NCBI GenBank assembly: GCA_963921825.1
Contig: OY997589.1
Span: 72,028,523 to 72,092,522 of the forward strand
DNA length: 64,000 nucleotides
DNA from: Erodium maritimum
Taxonomy: Eukaryota; Streptophyta; Magnoliopsida; Geraniales; Geraniaceae
Direction of reading: 5' to 3'
Numbering within the stretch: the stretch's first letter is position 1; every line of letters starts with the position of its first letter. The position numbers were made by a program, and so were the translations under genes. The notes under the pieces were generated by a model that made no database searches, had not been told where the DNA came from, and was given only the letters and a program-made list of their open reading frames with translations. Shown piece after piece: positions 1 to 10,185 of this stretch.

Positions 1-2
1 CT

Positions 3-350
3 TTGAGAAACATTTTTCAAGATAACAAACATCCACATGTTGTCTATCTTGAACAAAAATTCTCTACCACTAGATTGGATAATTTCTCGAATATCTCTGC
101 TTATTGTCAAGAACTTAAGGGTTTTTCTGATCAGCTTTCCAATATTGGAGCTCCTGTCTCCAATAACCGACTTGTACTACAGCTTGGTACAGGATTGTCT
201 GAGGCTTATGATGGCATTGCTAATTTAATTCAGCAATGCAATCCTTTGCCCTCCTTTGATGATGCTAGGTCTCGTTTGATCATGGAGGAGACGAGAAAGC
301 AGAAGCAGGCAGCGTCTAGTGTTAGTCTTAGTGTCCGTAGTTCAATCCTA
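3..350 (+). pseudogene. Copia-1 gag, N-terminal part
   Basis: This open stretch of about 116 residues has the UBN2/gag pattern of plant copia elements. It includes YLEQKFSTTRLDNF near the start, LSNIGAPVSNNRLVLQLGTGL in the middle and DARSRLIMEETRKQKQ near the end. Gag forms the particle that packages element RNA in the cytoplasm. The frame enters from outside the window and is interrupted at 350 by an insertion. It resumes in the same codon phase after 1977. Confidence 0.85.
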
Positions 351-1972
351 AATGTCCAAATGTATATATCATTGTTAGCAATAAAATTAAAGCGGCTTTA
401 TATTACTTATGTGTTGGAGTAATATATCGATGTGTGCTCTGATCTATGCCCACAATACGAATAGAACCATAGATCGAGATAGATCACACTCGATGAGTCC
501 CTAGTCATCAAAGCTTCACTAGAAGCGACTAGTATGAAAGATGACTCTTTATGGATTACGTTCTGTTAGTCATTGGAATGAGATTCCGGAGTCTGATCGT
601 AGATATCATGTGGGACATGATATTGGACGATCCGACATGAATATGTTCCATAGATCAAGTCATGAACATATTCATTGTCGTAGCTTGTCATGTATCCTAA
701 GACGAAGGAGTCTTTGTGATCGCTCTGCAGTAAACAACTGAGTTTGACCTGAGCCTAACGTTTTACGTAACAGGGCTTCTATAACAGCCAGGATTGGCTT
801 GGGGACGGACTGCATGAGTGACACGAAAGACGGCTAAGGGATTTATCCCTCATACTACGGTGTGGGAAAGATATCGGTTCTCGACCGCTTGATCGAGAGC
901 GACTGAAAGAATAGCATGGCCATGCATATGATATTGGGTATCATATATTCAATCATCTCACATATCAAGGAACAGTGATTGAGAATAATAAGGATGACGA
1001 CTCTATGCCTTATCTCAATCAGGATATCAGAGATAAAAGGATAATGACATGGACGACAGAAAGGTTAGAATCGACAAGGTCGATTCGTTATGTAGTGTCA
1101 GGCAATACTAAAGTCTCGTTAGTTTCCACTTATATATGATCAAGTAAAATGGGATTTTATGTTGACCTATTGACATGCATAAACATAAGGGTCACACCGG
1201 AGGGTGAAACTCATTGACACATTTAGGGAGAATGACTAAGAGGGAGTTGTCTCGGGACATGACCAAAACTGGGTTTTGGGTCATGTGCCCGTAAGTGAAT
1301 AGGACTTTACAGATCGAGACAAGGCTTGGAGTCTTGGGATTGATCGCGTCGAATAATGTTGGACATTTTCGGTATGGAAGGCTTGGAGGCGATGAGCGAA
1401 TCACGGGACCTCGTTGGAAATGGTCACGGGCCATGTTCCAAGAGGCCCATGAAAGGCCCATGGAACTAATTAATCAAGTCTTGATTAATTAGTACTAAGT
1501 AAGCATGACAAGGATTAAGGTGTTGGTGATTCACCACCTAACCCCATCTTATCTAGCCATACTTGGTCCTATTTATACCTTACTTGTCACCATGCTTGTC
1601 CCATGCCTTTAGTTGGACAAGTATGGGGTTTGTTATGTTTAAGTCATCTTTTTTCAACATAACAACACACAAGACAAGAATAGGAAACACATTTTCTCTC
1701 TCTCCTCCTCACAATTTCGGCCAAGGGTTGTTTCCACCTCCATTTTTGTGTTCTTGAGTCCTCAAAGAGAAGAACTATGTGGCTTTGATTCCAATGTGGA
1801 TACGTAGGCGTCTTGGAGACTCAAGTCAATCATTTGTTACCCGATGTTCTTATTTTGGTAAGAAATAGTGCTGAATTTTTCTCTTGTGAATCCGTTCTTT
1901 GTTAGTTGTTTCATGGTTTTAATCGTCTCTTGGTTTTCATTGATTTTCCGCTGCGAGTTGGTTCATCTCCAA
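351..1972 (+). mobile_element. Probable solo LTR inserted in copia-1 gag
   Basis: About 1.6 kb of sequence without a credible coding frame interrupts gag. The flanks carry an imperfect 5-bp duplication, TCCTA at 346-350 and CCCTA at 1973-1977; removing the insert restores the gag frame. Internally there is a TATA box (1569-1577), a pyrimidine-rich leader, and near the right end the TTTTCCGCTGCG stretch often seen just before LTR 3' ends in plants. The ends are not a clean TG...CA, so the exact borders and the family are uncertain. It could also be a degraded non-autonomous element. Confidence 0.55.
1569..1577 (+). promoter_or_regulatory. TATA box of the inserted LTR
   Basis: The sequence CTATTTATA lies about 400 bases before the right border of the inserted LTR-like block and is followed by a pyrimidine-rich leader. 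That is the usual position of the U3 promoter in a plant LTR. Promoter activity is inferred from position and sequence only. Confidence 0.4.
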
Positions 1973-2452
1973 CCCTACCTCGAGACCCAACATCTAGGGC
2001 GTTGTCTTCATCCACAGCTCTGTTGGCTTCTTCGGGTAATGATGATTCTAATTCATCATCCAGCTCTAAAGGATCTACTGATCATATTCCTCATGGTTCC
2101 GAACCACAGTGTGGACGAGGAGGTCGCAACAGTAATTCCAGAGGTGGCAGATCATCTGCTCAGCATCGTTCCGGCCCCGGTTCCTATGGCTTTCCTCCCA
2201 ACATGTCTTGCTCTCCTTGGTAGCAACCTACATTCTGGAACGTCTCTACATGGTTTGCACCACCACCCTGCCCATATCCAACTTTTCCATGGACAGGATT
2301 CCCTACTCATCCATCTACTCTGTCCAATTCAGGCCCATCTCAGCAGCAAGGAGTATTGGGCCAGCATCCTCAGGCGCATTCTGTTTCCACCGTACCTACC
2401 GACATTAATCGAGCTATGTAGATGACGACTTTACAACAACTGGATCCAAATT
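1973..2452 (+). pseudogene. Copia-1 gag, C-terminal part
   Basis: The frame continues from the N-terminal gag segment: a Ser-rich linker, then a Gly/Arg/Ser-rich basic stretch (CGRGGRNSNSRGG) typical of the nucleic-acid-binding tail of this copia gag group. No zinc knuckle is visible. Stops at 2221-2223 and 2419-2421 break it. A phase change separates it from the protease that follows. Confidence 0.75.
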
Positions 2453-5400
2453 GGTATGGACTCAGGTGCTTCTTCCCATATGACTTCAAAATCAGGTAGT
2501 CTGAAACCTTATTTTAACTCTAGCATTGCTCGTCAAGTTGTTGTTGGGGACGGTAACCCTATTCCTATAACCGGTTCTGGTCATGCACCTTTACTACATA
2601 CTCACCCTAATTTACGTATGACCAATGTACTGCATACCCCTAAAATGGTTAAGAATCTGGTTTCAGTCCGTCGTTTTGTCACTGATAACAATGCTACAGT
2701 TGAATTTGATCCTTTTGGTTTTTCTGTGAAGGATTTTCGAACGGGCACTCCGGTTTTGAGATACAACAGTTCCAGTGATCTTTATCCAGTCACATCGTCC
2801 GTGTCTACGGGTTCGCCTTTGGCTCTAGCTACATTGTCTCCACAGATTTGGCACTCTCGGTTGGGTCATCCTGGTGATCCCGTCTTTCATTCTCTTCAGA
2901 GTCAACATTTAATTTCTTGTTCTTCAAACAATAAATCTCATATATGTTAGTCATGTGTTTTTGGAAAACATGTTAAATTGCCATTTAGTACTTCTTTAAA
3001 TACTACTCCGTCTCCATTTGACATTATTCATGCTGATTTATGGATTACTCCGGTTTTGAGTTCTGTTGGGTATCGTTATCATTTGTTGCTTCTTGATGAT
3101 TACACAAATTATCTATGGACATTTCCTTTGGGTACTAAGTCTCAAGTATTTTCAATATTTACGATGTTTGGGAATTATGTTCGTACTCAATTTAGTCGTA
3201 CCATTAAAAGTTTTCAATGTGATAATGGCTCGATAACTCTCCTTTTCGTCAGTTCTGTCTGTCTACATGAATGGTTTTTCGCTTTTCATGTGTTCATACA
3301 TCCTCCCAAAATGGTCGTGATGAGCGTAAAATTAGAACTGTTAACAATATGGTTCGTACTTTGCTTATTTACGCTTGTCTTCCTCCTTCATTTTGGCATC
3401 ATGCCCTTCACATGTCAACATATCTTTATAACATTCTTCCACAAAAAATTCTGAATTTTTCTTCTCCAACTCAGTTTCTATTTCATCGTACTCCTACTTA
3501 CTCTCACCTGCATACATTTGGTTGTTTGTGTTATCCTCTTGTACCCTCTACTACTCGGAATAAGTTGCAGTCTCGATCATTGGCTTGTGTCTTTCTTGGA
3601 TTTCCTTCGCATCACCGAGGGTATAAGTGCTTTGACATTCAACACAATAAAGTAATTATATGTAGGCATGTTATTTTTTATGAAACTGCATTTCCTTTTT
3701 CTACCTCTTCTAACCTTACACCTGCAGCTTACTCTTTTTTAGATGACGGGTCGTCTCCTTTGCTCCGTTTACCATTGCTGAGCCCAACACCTGCTCGTGG
3801 GTCTGCTGCCACTTCCCAGCCTGGCCCATCTGCGCCGAGCCCATCCCCATTACCTTCACCCGGCCCACCTGTTTCAGCGTCACCCGACCCACCTACTTTA
3901 GCATCGTCCGACCCGTCCTCCCCAATTCCTCTACCTGGCCCGTCTGCCCTAGCCCTGACCAATTCGGTGCCCCTCACTGGCCCACCTGCCTCGACCCAAC
4001 ATTCTCCACTAGCCATTGACCCAACTCCACCTGCTCATCCCATGATTACTCGGAGCCAAGCAGGTATATCCAAACCCCGAATTTTATTTAACCTTAATTC
4101 TTCCATTGACCCATCTCCTATACCCAAAACCCCATCACTTGCTCTTGCTGATCCTAACTGGAAACTGGAAATGCTTGACGAGTTTAATGCTTTGATTAAA
4201 AATAAGACTTGGGAATTAGTTCTTCGTCCTACTAATACTAATGTGATTCGGTCTATGTGGGTTTTTCGTCATAAAAGGTGGTCTGATGGTTCTTTTGAGC
4301 GCTATAAAGCTCTTCTTGTAGGTGAGTGACGTTCTCAGCAGGTTGGGGTCGATTGTGATGAGACATTCAGGCCGGTGGTTAAGCCAACCACTATTCGGAC
4401 AGTGCTTAGTCTAGCGGTCTCTCAATCGTGGTCGATTCATGAACTGGATGTCAAGAACGCCTTTTTGCATGGGCATCTCGGCGAGACTGTTTAAATGATT
4501 CAACCTATAGGTTTTGCCAGCTCCACCCATCCTGATTATGTCTGCTTGTTGAATCGCTCGCTTTATGGTCTGAAGCAAGCACCGAGGGCCTGGTATTAGC
4601 GTTTTACAGATTTTGTCTCCATTATTGGCTTTTCTCATAGCCATACTCATCACTCTTTATTTATCTATCGTCATGTCTCTGATACTGCATTTCTGTTATT
4701 ATATGTGGATGATATTATTCTGACGGCTTCGAGTCATGATCTGCGCCTATCTATTATGTCTCAGCTTGATTCTGAGTTTGCTATGAAGGACCTTGGGCCC
4801 TTGTCATTTTTTCTAGGTGTTGCTGTTGCTAGACACTCAACGGGGATGTTTCTCTCCCGGAGGAAATATGCTGAAGAGATTGTTCATCGTGCTGGCATGA
4901 GCTCGTGTTCCCCGTCTGCCACTCTAGTTGATACAAAGGAGAAAGTGAGTGGAGTCTCTGGTGCTCCCTATGCCAACCCCACTCTATATCGCAGTCTTGC
5001 AGGCGCCTTGCAGTATCTCACATTCACTCGACCAAACATCTCCTATGCGGTTTAGCAGATTTGTCTCCACATGCATGATCCCCGTGATACTCATATGGCA
5101 GCTCTCAAACGCATTATCCGATATCTTCAAGGAATAGTACACTTAGGTCTTCATCTCTACACTTCCACAAGCTCGGATTTAGTAGCTTACATTGATGCTG
5201 ATTGGGTTGGTTGTCCTGACACTCGACGATCCACGTCTGGATATTGTGTTTTCTTGGGTGACAATCTCATTTCCTTGTCCTCCAAACGGCAACCTACTAT
5301 TTCTCGCTCAAGCACGGAAGATGAATATTGAGGTGTTGCCAATGTCGTATCAGAACCCTGCTGGCTTCAAAATTTGCTTTTGGAACTCCATTGTCCTTTA

Positions 5401-5640
5401 TCTCGAGCTACCTTGCTTTATTATGACAATGTGAGTGTCATCTACCTCTCCGACAATCCTGTTCAGCATCAACGCACGAAGCATATTGAGCTTGATATCC
5501 ACTTTGTCCGAGAAACGGTTGTTAAGGGTCATGTTCGAGTTCTCCATGTCCCCTCTAGATCGCAGTTTGCCGACATCTTTACGAAGGGGCTCCCGCAAGT
5601 TCTCTTCTTAGATTTCAGGGTCAGTCTAAATGTCTTACCT
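2453..5640 (+). pseudogene. Copia-1 pol (protease, integrase, reverse transcriptase, RNase H), multiply broken
   Basis: The protease motif MDSGASSHM is intact near 2456. The pre-integrase zinc motif follows (HSRLGH and a C-x2-C whose middle codon is now a stop at 2948-2950), then the integrase core (HADLW, QCDN, SQNGRDERK) with a frameshift near 3230. Reverse transcriptase follows from about 4160, with [23 protein letters not shown] and YVDDIIL (4703 onwards). RNase H includes DADWVGCPDTRRSTSGYCVFLG and ADIFTKGLP near the end. At least seven stops are visible across pol. Several are one C-to-T change from the family consensus codon. The polyprotein cannot be made whole from this copy. Confidence 0.9.
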
Positions 5641-5662
5641 CCTCCCGTTCCGACTGAGGGGG

Positions 5663-5801
5663 TGTGTTAGATAAGGATACTCATTATACTTATTTGTAAT
5701 TTGTATTTTACATATTAGGTTTATCATGTATTTGAATCATAGTCAATATTGTATATATACCTAATTCAATTAATGAGAAAGCAAGGAATCACATTCCAAC
5801 A
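5663..5801 (+). repeat. Copia-1 3' LTR (about 139 bp)
   Basis: It begins with TG directly after the polypurine tract GAGGGGG and ends in CCAACA at 5801. The length fits the short LTRs of this copia group. Its 5' partner is outside the window, so LTR divergence and the target duplication (expected after 5801: AGAAA) cannot be checked here. The start could be two bases later (TGTTAG at 5665). Confidence 0.75.
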
Positions 5802-7390
5802 AGAAATTTGAAAATCTAGAACGAGAGATCAATCAGAGAGTAGAAGTGGATTCTCTAGAGGAAGAGGAAGAAGATCAGATACGTGAGAATTTGAACACTT
5901 AGTCCGGGAGTGGATCTTTTTGAGGATGAATTTAATCACTTGGAATGTGAGAGGTTCAACATCAAAAAAAAAAGGCTATCAGAGATTTATGCTCCAAACA
6001 ACATCCAAACTTACTCTTCTGCAGGAAGCTAAGGCTCTATCTATTGACTCATTATTTATCAGAGAATGTGGGTTCTCTCATGGTTGGGATTCAAATTTCC
6101 TTCCCTCTATTGGTGCCTCATGAGGGGTAGTCTCCTTACGAAAAACTCAGTGCTTCTCTAAGACAGGAATCAAGAAGCTAAACAATGCTCTTTTATGGTC
6201 TGGTTTTTTATCTTCCACAAAATCCGTCTATTTGCATCATCAATATTTATGGTCCTTGTAGAGCTTCTCTAAGATCAGCACTCTAGCAAGCCATCCTCTC
6301 AATCATCCCAGCATCATCTCGGAATATAATTGTTGGTGGGGATTTCAATAGTATTCTTCATCCATCAGAGAGAACTAGCTTTTCTAACTCAAACTCCTCA
6401 TCGGTATCGTTATCTAACTTCTTAAATTTATTGGAAGTGGTGGACCTTCCTCTCAGTGGAGGAAAATATACTTGGTTCTGTTATAGTAAGGCTTCAAGGC
6501 TTGACAGGTTCTTAGTATCTCCAATTTTACTCTCTTATTTTCCTAATCTCACTCAGAATTGTCTCCCTATAAGTATTTCAGACCACAAAATTGTTTCCTT
6601 AGCCTCTCATATTGTGGATTGGGGGCCAAGGCCTTTCAAATTCATCAATGATTGGCTAGATCATCCCCTTTTCCTTAAGAATGTGCAAGTATTTTGGGAG
6701 AGTATAAAGGTTTTTTTTTGGGGGGGGGGGCTCATTTTTCTCTATGCTCTAGACTGAGATGTCTGAAAGGCTTTTTAAAGGACTGGAACACTAATGTCTT
6801 TGGTTTTCTTAAGAGGGACATTGAGAACCTAAAGCAAGCTATTAACAACTTAGACTTAGTTCTGTATACAAGACCCTTATTGGATTATGAAATTGTTGAG
6901 AGAGGTCTCCTGAATGCAAAACTGATCTTAAAGCTGAAATTACTGGCAAAGACTTGGAGCCAAACGGATAGAACAAAGTGGCTTAGAGAGGGAGATAGAT
7001 GCTCCATTTTTTATCACATTTTTGCAAATATGAAAAACTCAAGGAAACTCATTTCTCATATCTCAGTCCAAGGTTTATCTTACAATATTCAGATCCACTC
7101 TATATAAGAAATCGTCACAAATCTCCATAGACCTGTCTTCTTTACCCTTCAAGGTTTTATCTCCTAGTCAGGCTCTTGAACTTGAAAAGCCTTTTGTTGA
7201 GAATGAAGCTTTAAAAGCTTTAAAGGATTGTATCGGAGAGAAATCCCCAAGGCCATATGGCTACTCCATGAAGTTATATTAGAAAGGATGGAAATTTCTT
7301 AAGAAATATATTCTTTTGGTTCTTCTCCACTTTCATAAGTCTGCTGAATTAGGGAAATGTCTGAACTCCTCCTTTATAACCTCATCCCTA
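5802..7390 (+). pseudogene. L1-type LINE: ORF1 end, ORF2 endonuclease and start of RT, truncated
   Basis: The first 100 bases read as an acidic ORF1 tail. ORF2 then starts with ATG at 5926 (NLITWNVRGSTSKK), the usual start of the apurinic-type endonuclease. The endonuclease motif GGDFNSIL lies near 6335 and the SDHKIVSLA motif near 6580. A linker follows, then the entry to reverse transcriptase (LNSSFIT, about 7355-7385). The sequence stops there. Stops and frameshifts are scattered through it, and there is a G9 run at 6721-6729. The 5' part of ORF1 was probably separated by copia-1. Confidence 0.85.
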
Positions 7391-7397
7391 AAATCTC

Positions 7398-9305
7398 TAG
7401 CCACTAAGGCAAATAGTAGAGGGGACAAGGAACATCCCTTCCTTAAACCTCGTTGTAAGGGAAAGTCAAGTGAGGGGTAACCATTAATCAAAACAGAGAA
7501 TCGAGCCTTAATACATTTAGAGATCCAAGTAATCCACACTTTTCCAAACCCCATAGTGGTTAATAGTTGGAGTAATAAATCCCAATTAACATTATCATAA
7601 GCCTTTTTCAAAATCAACCTTGAAGACAATTATTTATTCTCCAGAAAGTTTGATGGAGTGAATCAAATCAGAAGCTATTAAGATACCATCAATAATCTGT
7701 CTCCCAAAAATGAAATCAGATTGGACATCATGGACCAAGACATTTATCAAATCCTTGAGTCTTGCAGCAAGGACTTTGGAGATGATGAGTCTATATTCAT
7801 CAAAACCTAATGCGGAAGAATTCTTGGGGATGAGAGTGATAAAACTAGAATTTAAACCCTTTCCAAGAACTTCCCCTTCATGGAAATGATTCAAATAAAC
7901 CATGATGTCCCCTTTGATAATCTCCCAGTCCACCTGATAAAATTTCATAGTGAAACCATCTGGACTTAGGGATTTGTCTCCCCCACAAGCTTTGATTGCC
8001 TTGTGAACCTCAAATTCAATGAACAGAATTTCCAAGGATTGAGATTGAACCAAAGAAAGACACTTGAGAGGTAAGACAGATAGATCGATGTTAGCTGTTG
8101 CAACAGATTTGAATCTCTTGAAAAAATGATGACGAGCCACCTCTTTGATTTCCCCAGGAATTGAATAAGTTATTCTAGTTTCAACAATTTGAGAGAGTCT
8201 GTTCCTGCTTTGATTGTAATTAGCCACAATATGGAAAAACTTTGTGCATCTGTCCCCCTCCCTTCACCACTTTTATCTAGCCTTTTGGCACAAATCTTTG
8301 CTTGCAGTTTAAGCTTCTGGATGAGTTTAGCATTCAAAAAGCCCTTTTGTGAAATTTCAGTAGGAGATAGGACTCTAACCTCAATGAGACTATCAAGATT
8401 GCCTATATATGATTTTAGAGCTTCAATATCCTTCTCCAACCAACCAAAAACAGAAGCATTCCAATCTTTGTAGATGTCCTTCAGAGCCTTTAGCTTGTAT
8501 CTCAAGCAATAAGTGGGGGAACTAGAGACTGGATAAAATTCCAAAATAACATTGTGTCCTTGTAGAATTGAGGATGAGTTGTCCAAACATTGATGAACTT
8601 GAAGGGTCTTTGACCCCAATCTACCAAGACATTAGATAATAATATAGGCTTATGATCAGAAAGGCGTCTTTGGGATAAATTTGTGAAATTAGCCAATATC
8701 AATGGGGACACAAGAAATCTGCCAATCTTAGTAGCCATAGAGCCTGTACCAAACCAGGTATATTTTCCCTCACAAAGCTGCAAATCTACAACTCCTAAAT
8801 CATCTAAGAAGTTATTGAAATATCTCATGCTAGCTCTAGAGTAGGAGGAACCAGATTTTTCAGATGGATCCATGATAGCATTAAAATCACCCCATTAGAA
8901 ATATAGACTGAAAAGAGAGAATTTGAGGGGCAATATCAGCCAAAAGTTGAGTTCTACTGATGATAGAACAAGGAGCATACACGTTTATGACATTAATGAT
9001 TAAATCAAATGGAATATATCTCCCTAGCCTATATAGTACATGATCAGTATAATGAGAGCTCTGCACCTCAAAGATTTGTTTGTTCCAAATAGTTATCAAA
9101 CCCCTAGAACTCCCCACAACATGGAGGAAATCAGATCCCATAGATAATTGAAGCCCTAGCTAGAGAGAAAATAGGAAAGAATGTTAATCAACTTACTTTC
9201 ATGGATCAAAACCCTATCAATATGTTGCTTGGAGTACACGTTTCTTAAGGTCTTCCTCTTGTGTCTAGAAATAGCCTCTCTCATGTTCCATGAGATAATC
9301 CTCAT
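7398..9305 (-). pseudogene. L1-type LINE ORF2 (endonuclease and partial RT), inverted, truncated
   Basis: Read on the minus strand, ORF2 starts at 9305 (MRIISWNMREAISRHKRK). Endonuclease motifs follow: WGDFNAIMDPSEKSG near 8885 and LSDHKPILLS near 8650. Reverse transcriptase blocks include LNSSFITLIPKNSS, KVLAARLKDLI, KKAYDNVNWDLL and RGLRKGCSLSPLLFALVA at the end. It breaks off just before the Y/FADD catalytic box and joins the plus-strand LINE. It is related to the 5802-7390 copy (both have VDWG-RPFKFIN) but is clearly diverged. Several stops and frameshifts make it non-functional. Confidence 0.88.
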
Positions 9306-9313
9306 GGAGAGGA

Positions 9314-9740
9314 TCAAAGCAAAGAGGAGAAAGACTGTGAGATAACCTCGGTTAGATTATCCTCCTCAGCCTCATCAAGTTCACAGTAATCATCCTCATA
9401 ATCAGATTCTAGATTAACAGACTGGTTAACTTCATTTTTCAGATTTTTGAATTTTTCTACCATCAATTCATCAACCACATAAGCTTTTAGTTCCAACGCT
9501 TTACAGTAATCCCACGTCCGTGCACCTCCAACTTTGAACACCTGATTAGTTTTCTTGATAGTTGTTGTTGGAGAGGGAGCGCAACCAGAGGTTGAATTCT
9601 GGTTTTTAGACTTCGACCTAGTATAATAAGCTACAGGGGGAACACTCTTAGCATTATCTTCTCCGAAGTAGGGCCTTTAGAAATATGAATGGGCTTTAAT
9701 TGTTTAGGCCCTAATGGAAGTGAATTCAATTCATTAGATC
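9314..9740 (-). pseudogene. LINE ORF1 C-terminal part, upstream of the inverted ORF2
   Basis: A 75-residue frame on the minus strand (9541-9314) has an acidic end (ESDYEDDYCELDEAEEDN) and stops 9 bases before the ORF2 ATG at 9305. This tight ORF1-ORF2 spacing is normal for plant L1. Further ORF1-like sequence continues to about 9740 but is broken. No zinc knuckle is visible in what remains. Confidence 0.6.
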
Positions 9741-10182
9741 CCTTCAAAAAATAAATTTTTTACAATTGGTAGTGTGAGAAAATTTCTAATTACCATGAAT
9801 ATTAATATAAAGCATAAAATAATAAAAAGAAAACTAATAATGAAAATGAGATGAAAAAATAACAATTTTGATGAAAATGTAAAAAAACAAATTTAATAAG
9901 TAATTAAAGATAAATATTTTTTGTAAATTAATCAAAAATAAAGATTAAATGAAAATAAATAGAAAATAAAGATAAATAAATAAATCAAAACATATTTTTA
10001 TAAAATCAAAAAGAGATTTTTTAAAATAAAAAAAAAATATTTTTTAAAAATAAAATTGATTTTTATAAAATGATAAAAAGAATTTTCGAAAACCAATGAC
10101 ATGACTTTAAAAAAATCGATTGTTAATGAGATATATTTTAGATTTTTTACATTTTTTTTATAGGAAAGTTAACATTATAGAC
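9741..10182. other. AT-rich stretch without a gene
   Basis: The block is rich in A runs and ATAAATA-type words, and I see no coding pattern, RNA gene or clear repeat unit. It separates the inverted LINE from the PIF/Harbinger element. Confidence 0.7.
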
Positions 10183-10185
10183 TAA

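Larger units (their letters stand above)
1..5801 (+). mobile_element. Copia-1: decayed Ty1/copia retrotransposon, cut by left window edge
   Basis: Domains occur in copia order on the plus strand: gag (UBN2-like), protease, integrase, reverse transcriptase and RNase H, then a polypurine tract GAGGGGG at 5656-5662 and a short LTR. The 5' LTR and gag start lie left of the window. The coding frame is broken by many stops and frameshifts, so it cannot move by itself. A separate LTR-like insertion (351-1972) splits gag. The 3' LTR abuts LINE sequence at 5802, so copia-1 probably inserted into that LINE. The domain order is seen; the family name rests on motif recognition. Confidence 0.93.

Noticed and set aside
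1192..1492. Possible genes on both strands in the gag insertion
   Set aside because: Overlapping short frames on opposite strands with no domain, within an LTR-like block.
7333..9541. Twin priming as explanation of the inverted LINE pair
   Set aside because: Twin priming inverts the 5' part of one element. Here both arms carry an endonuclease domain and are diverged from each other, so two elements are needed.
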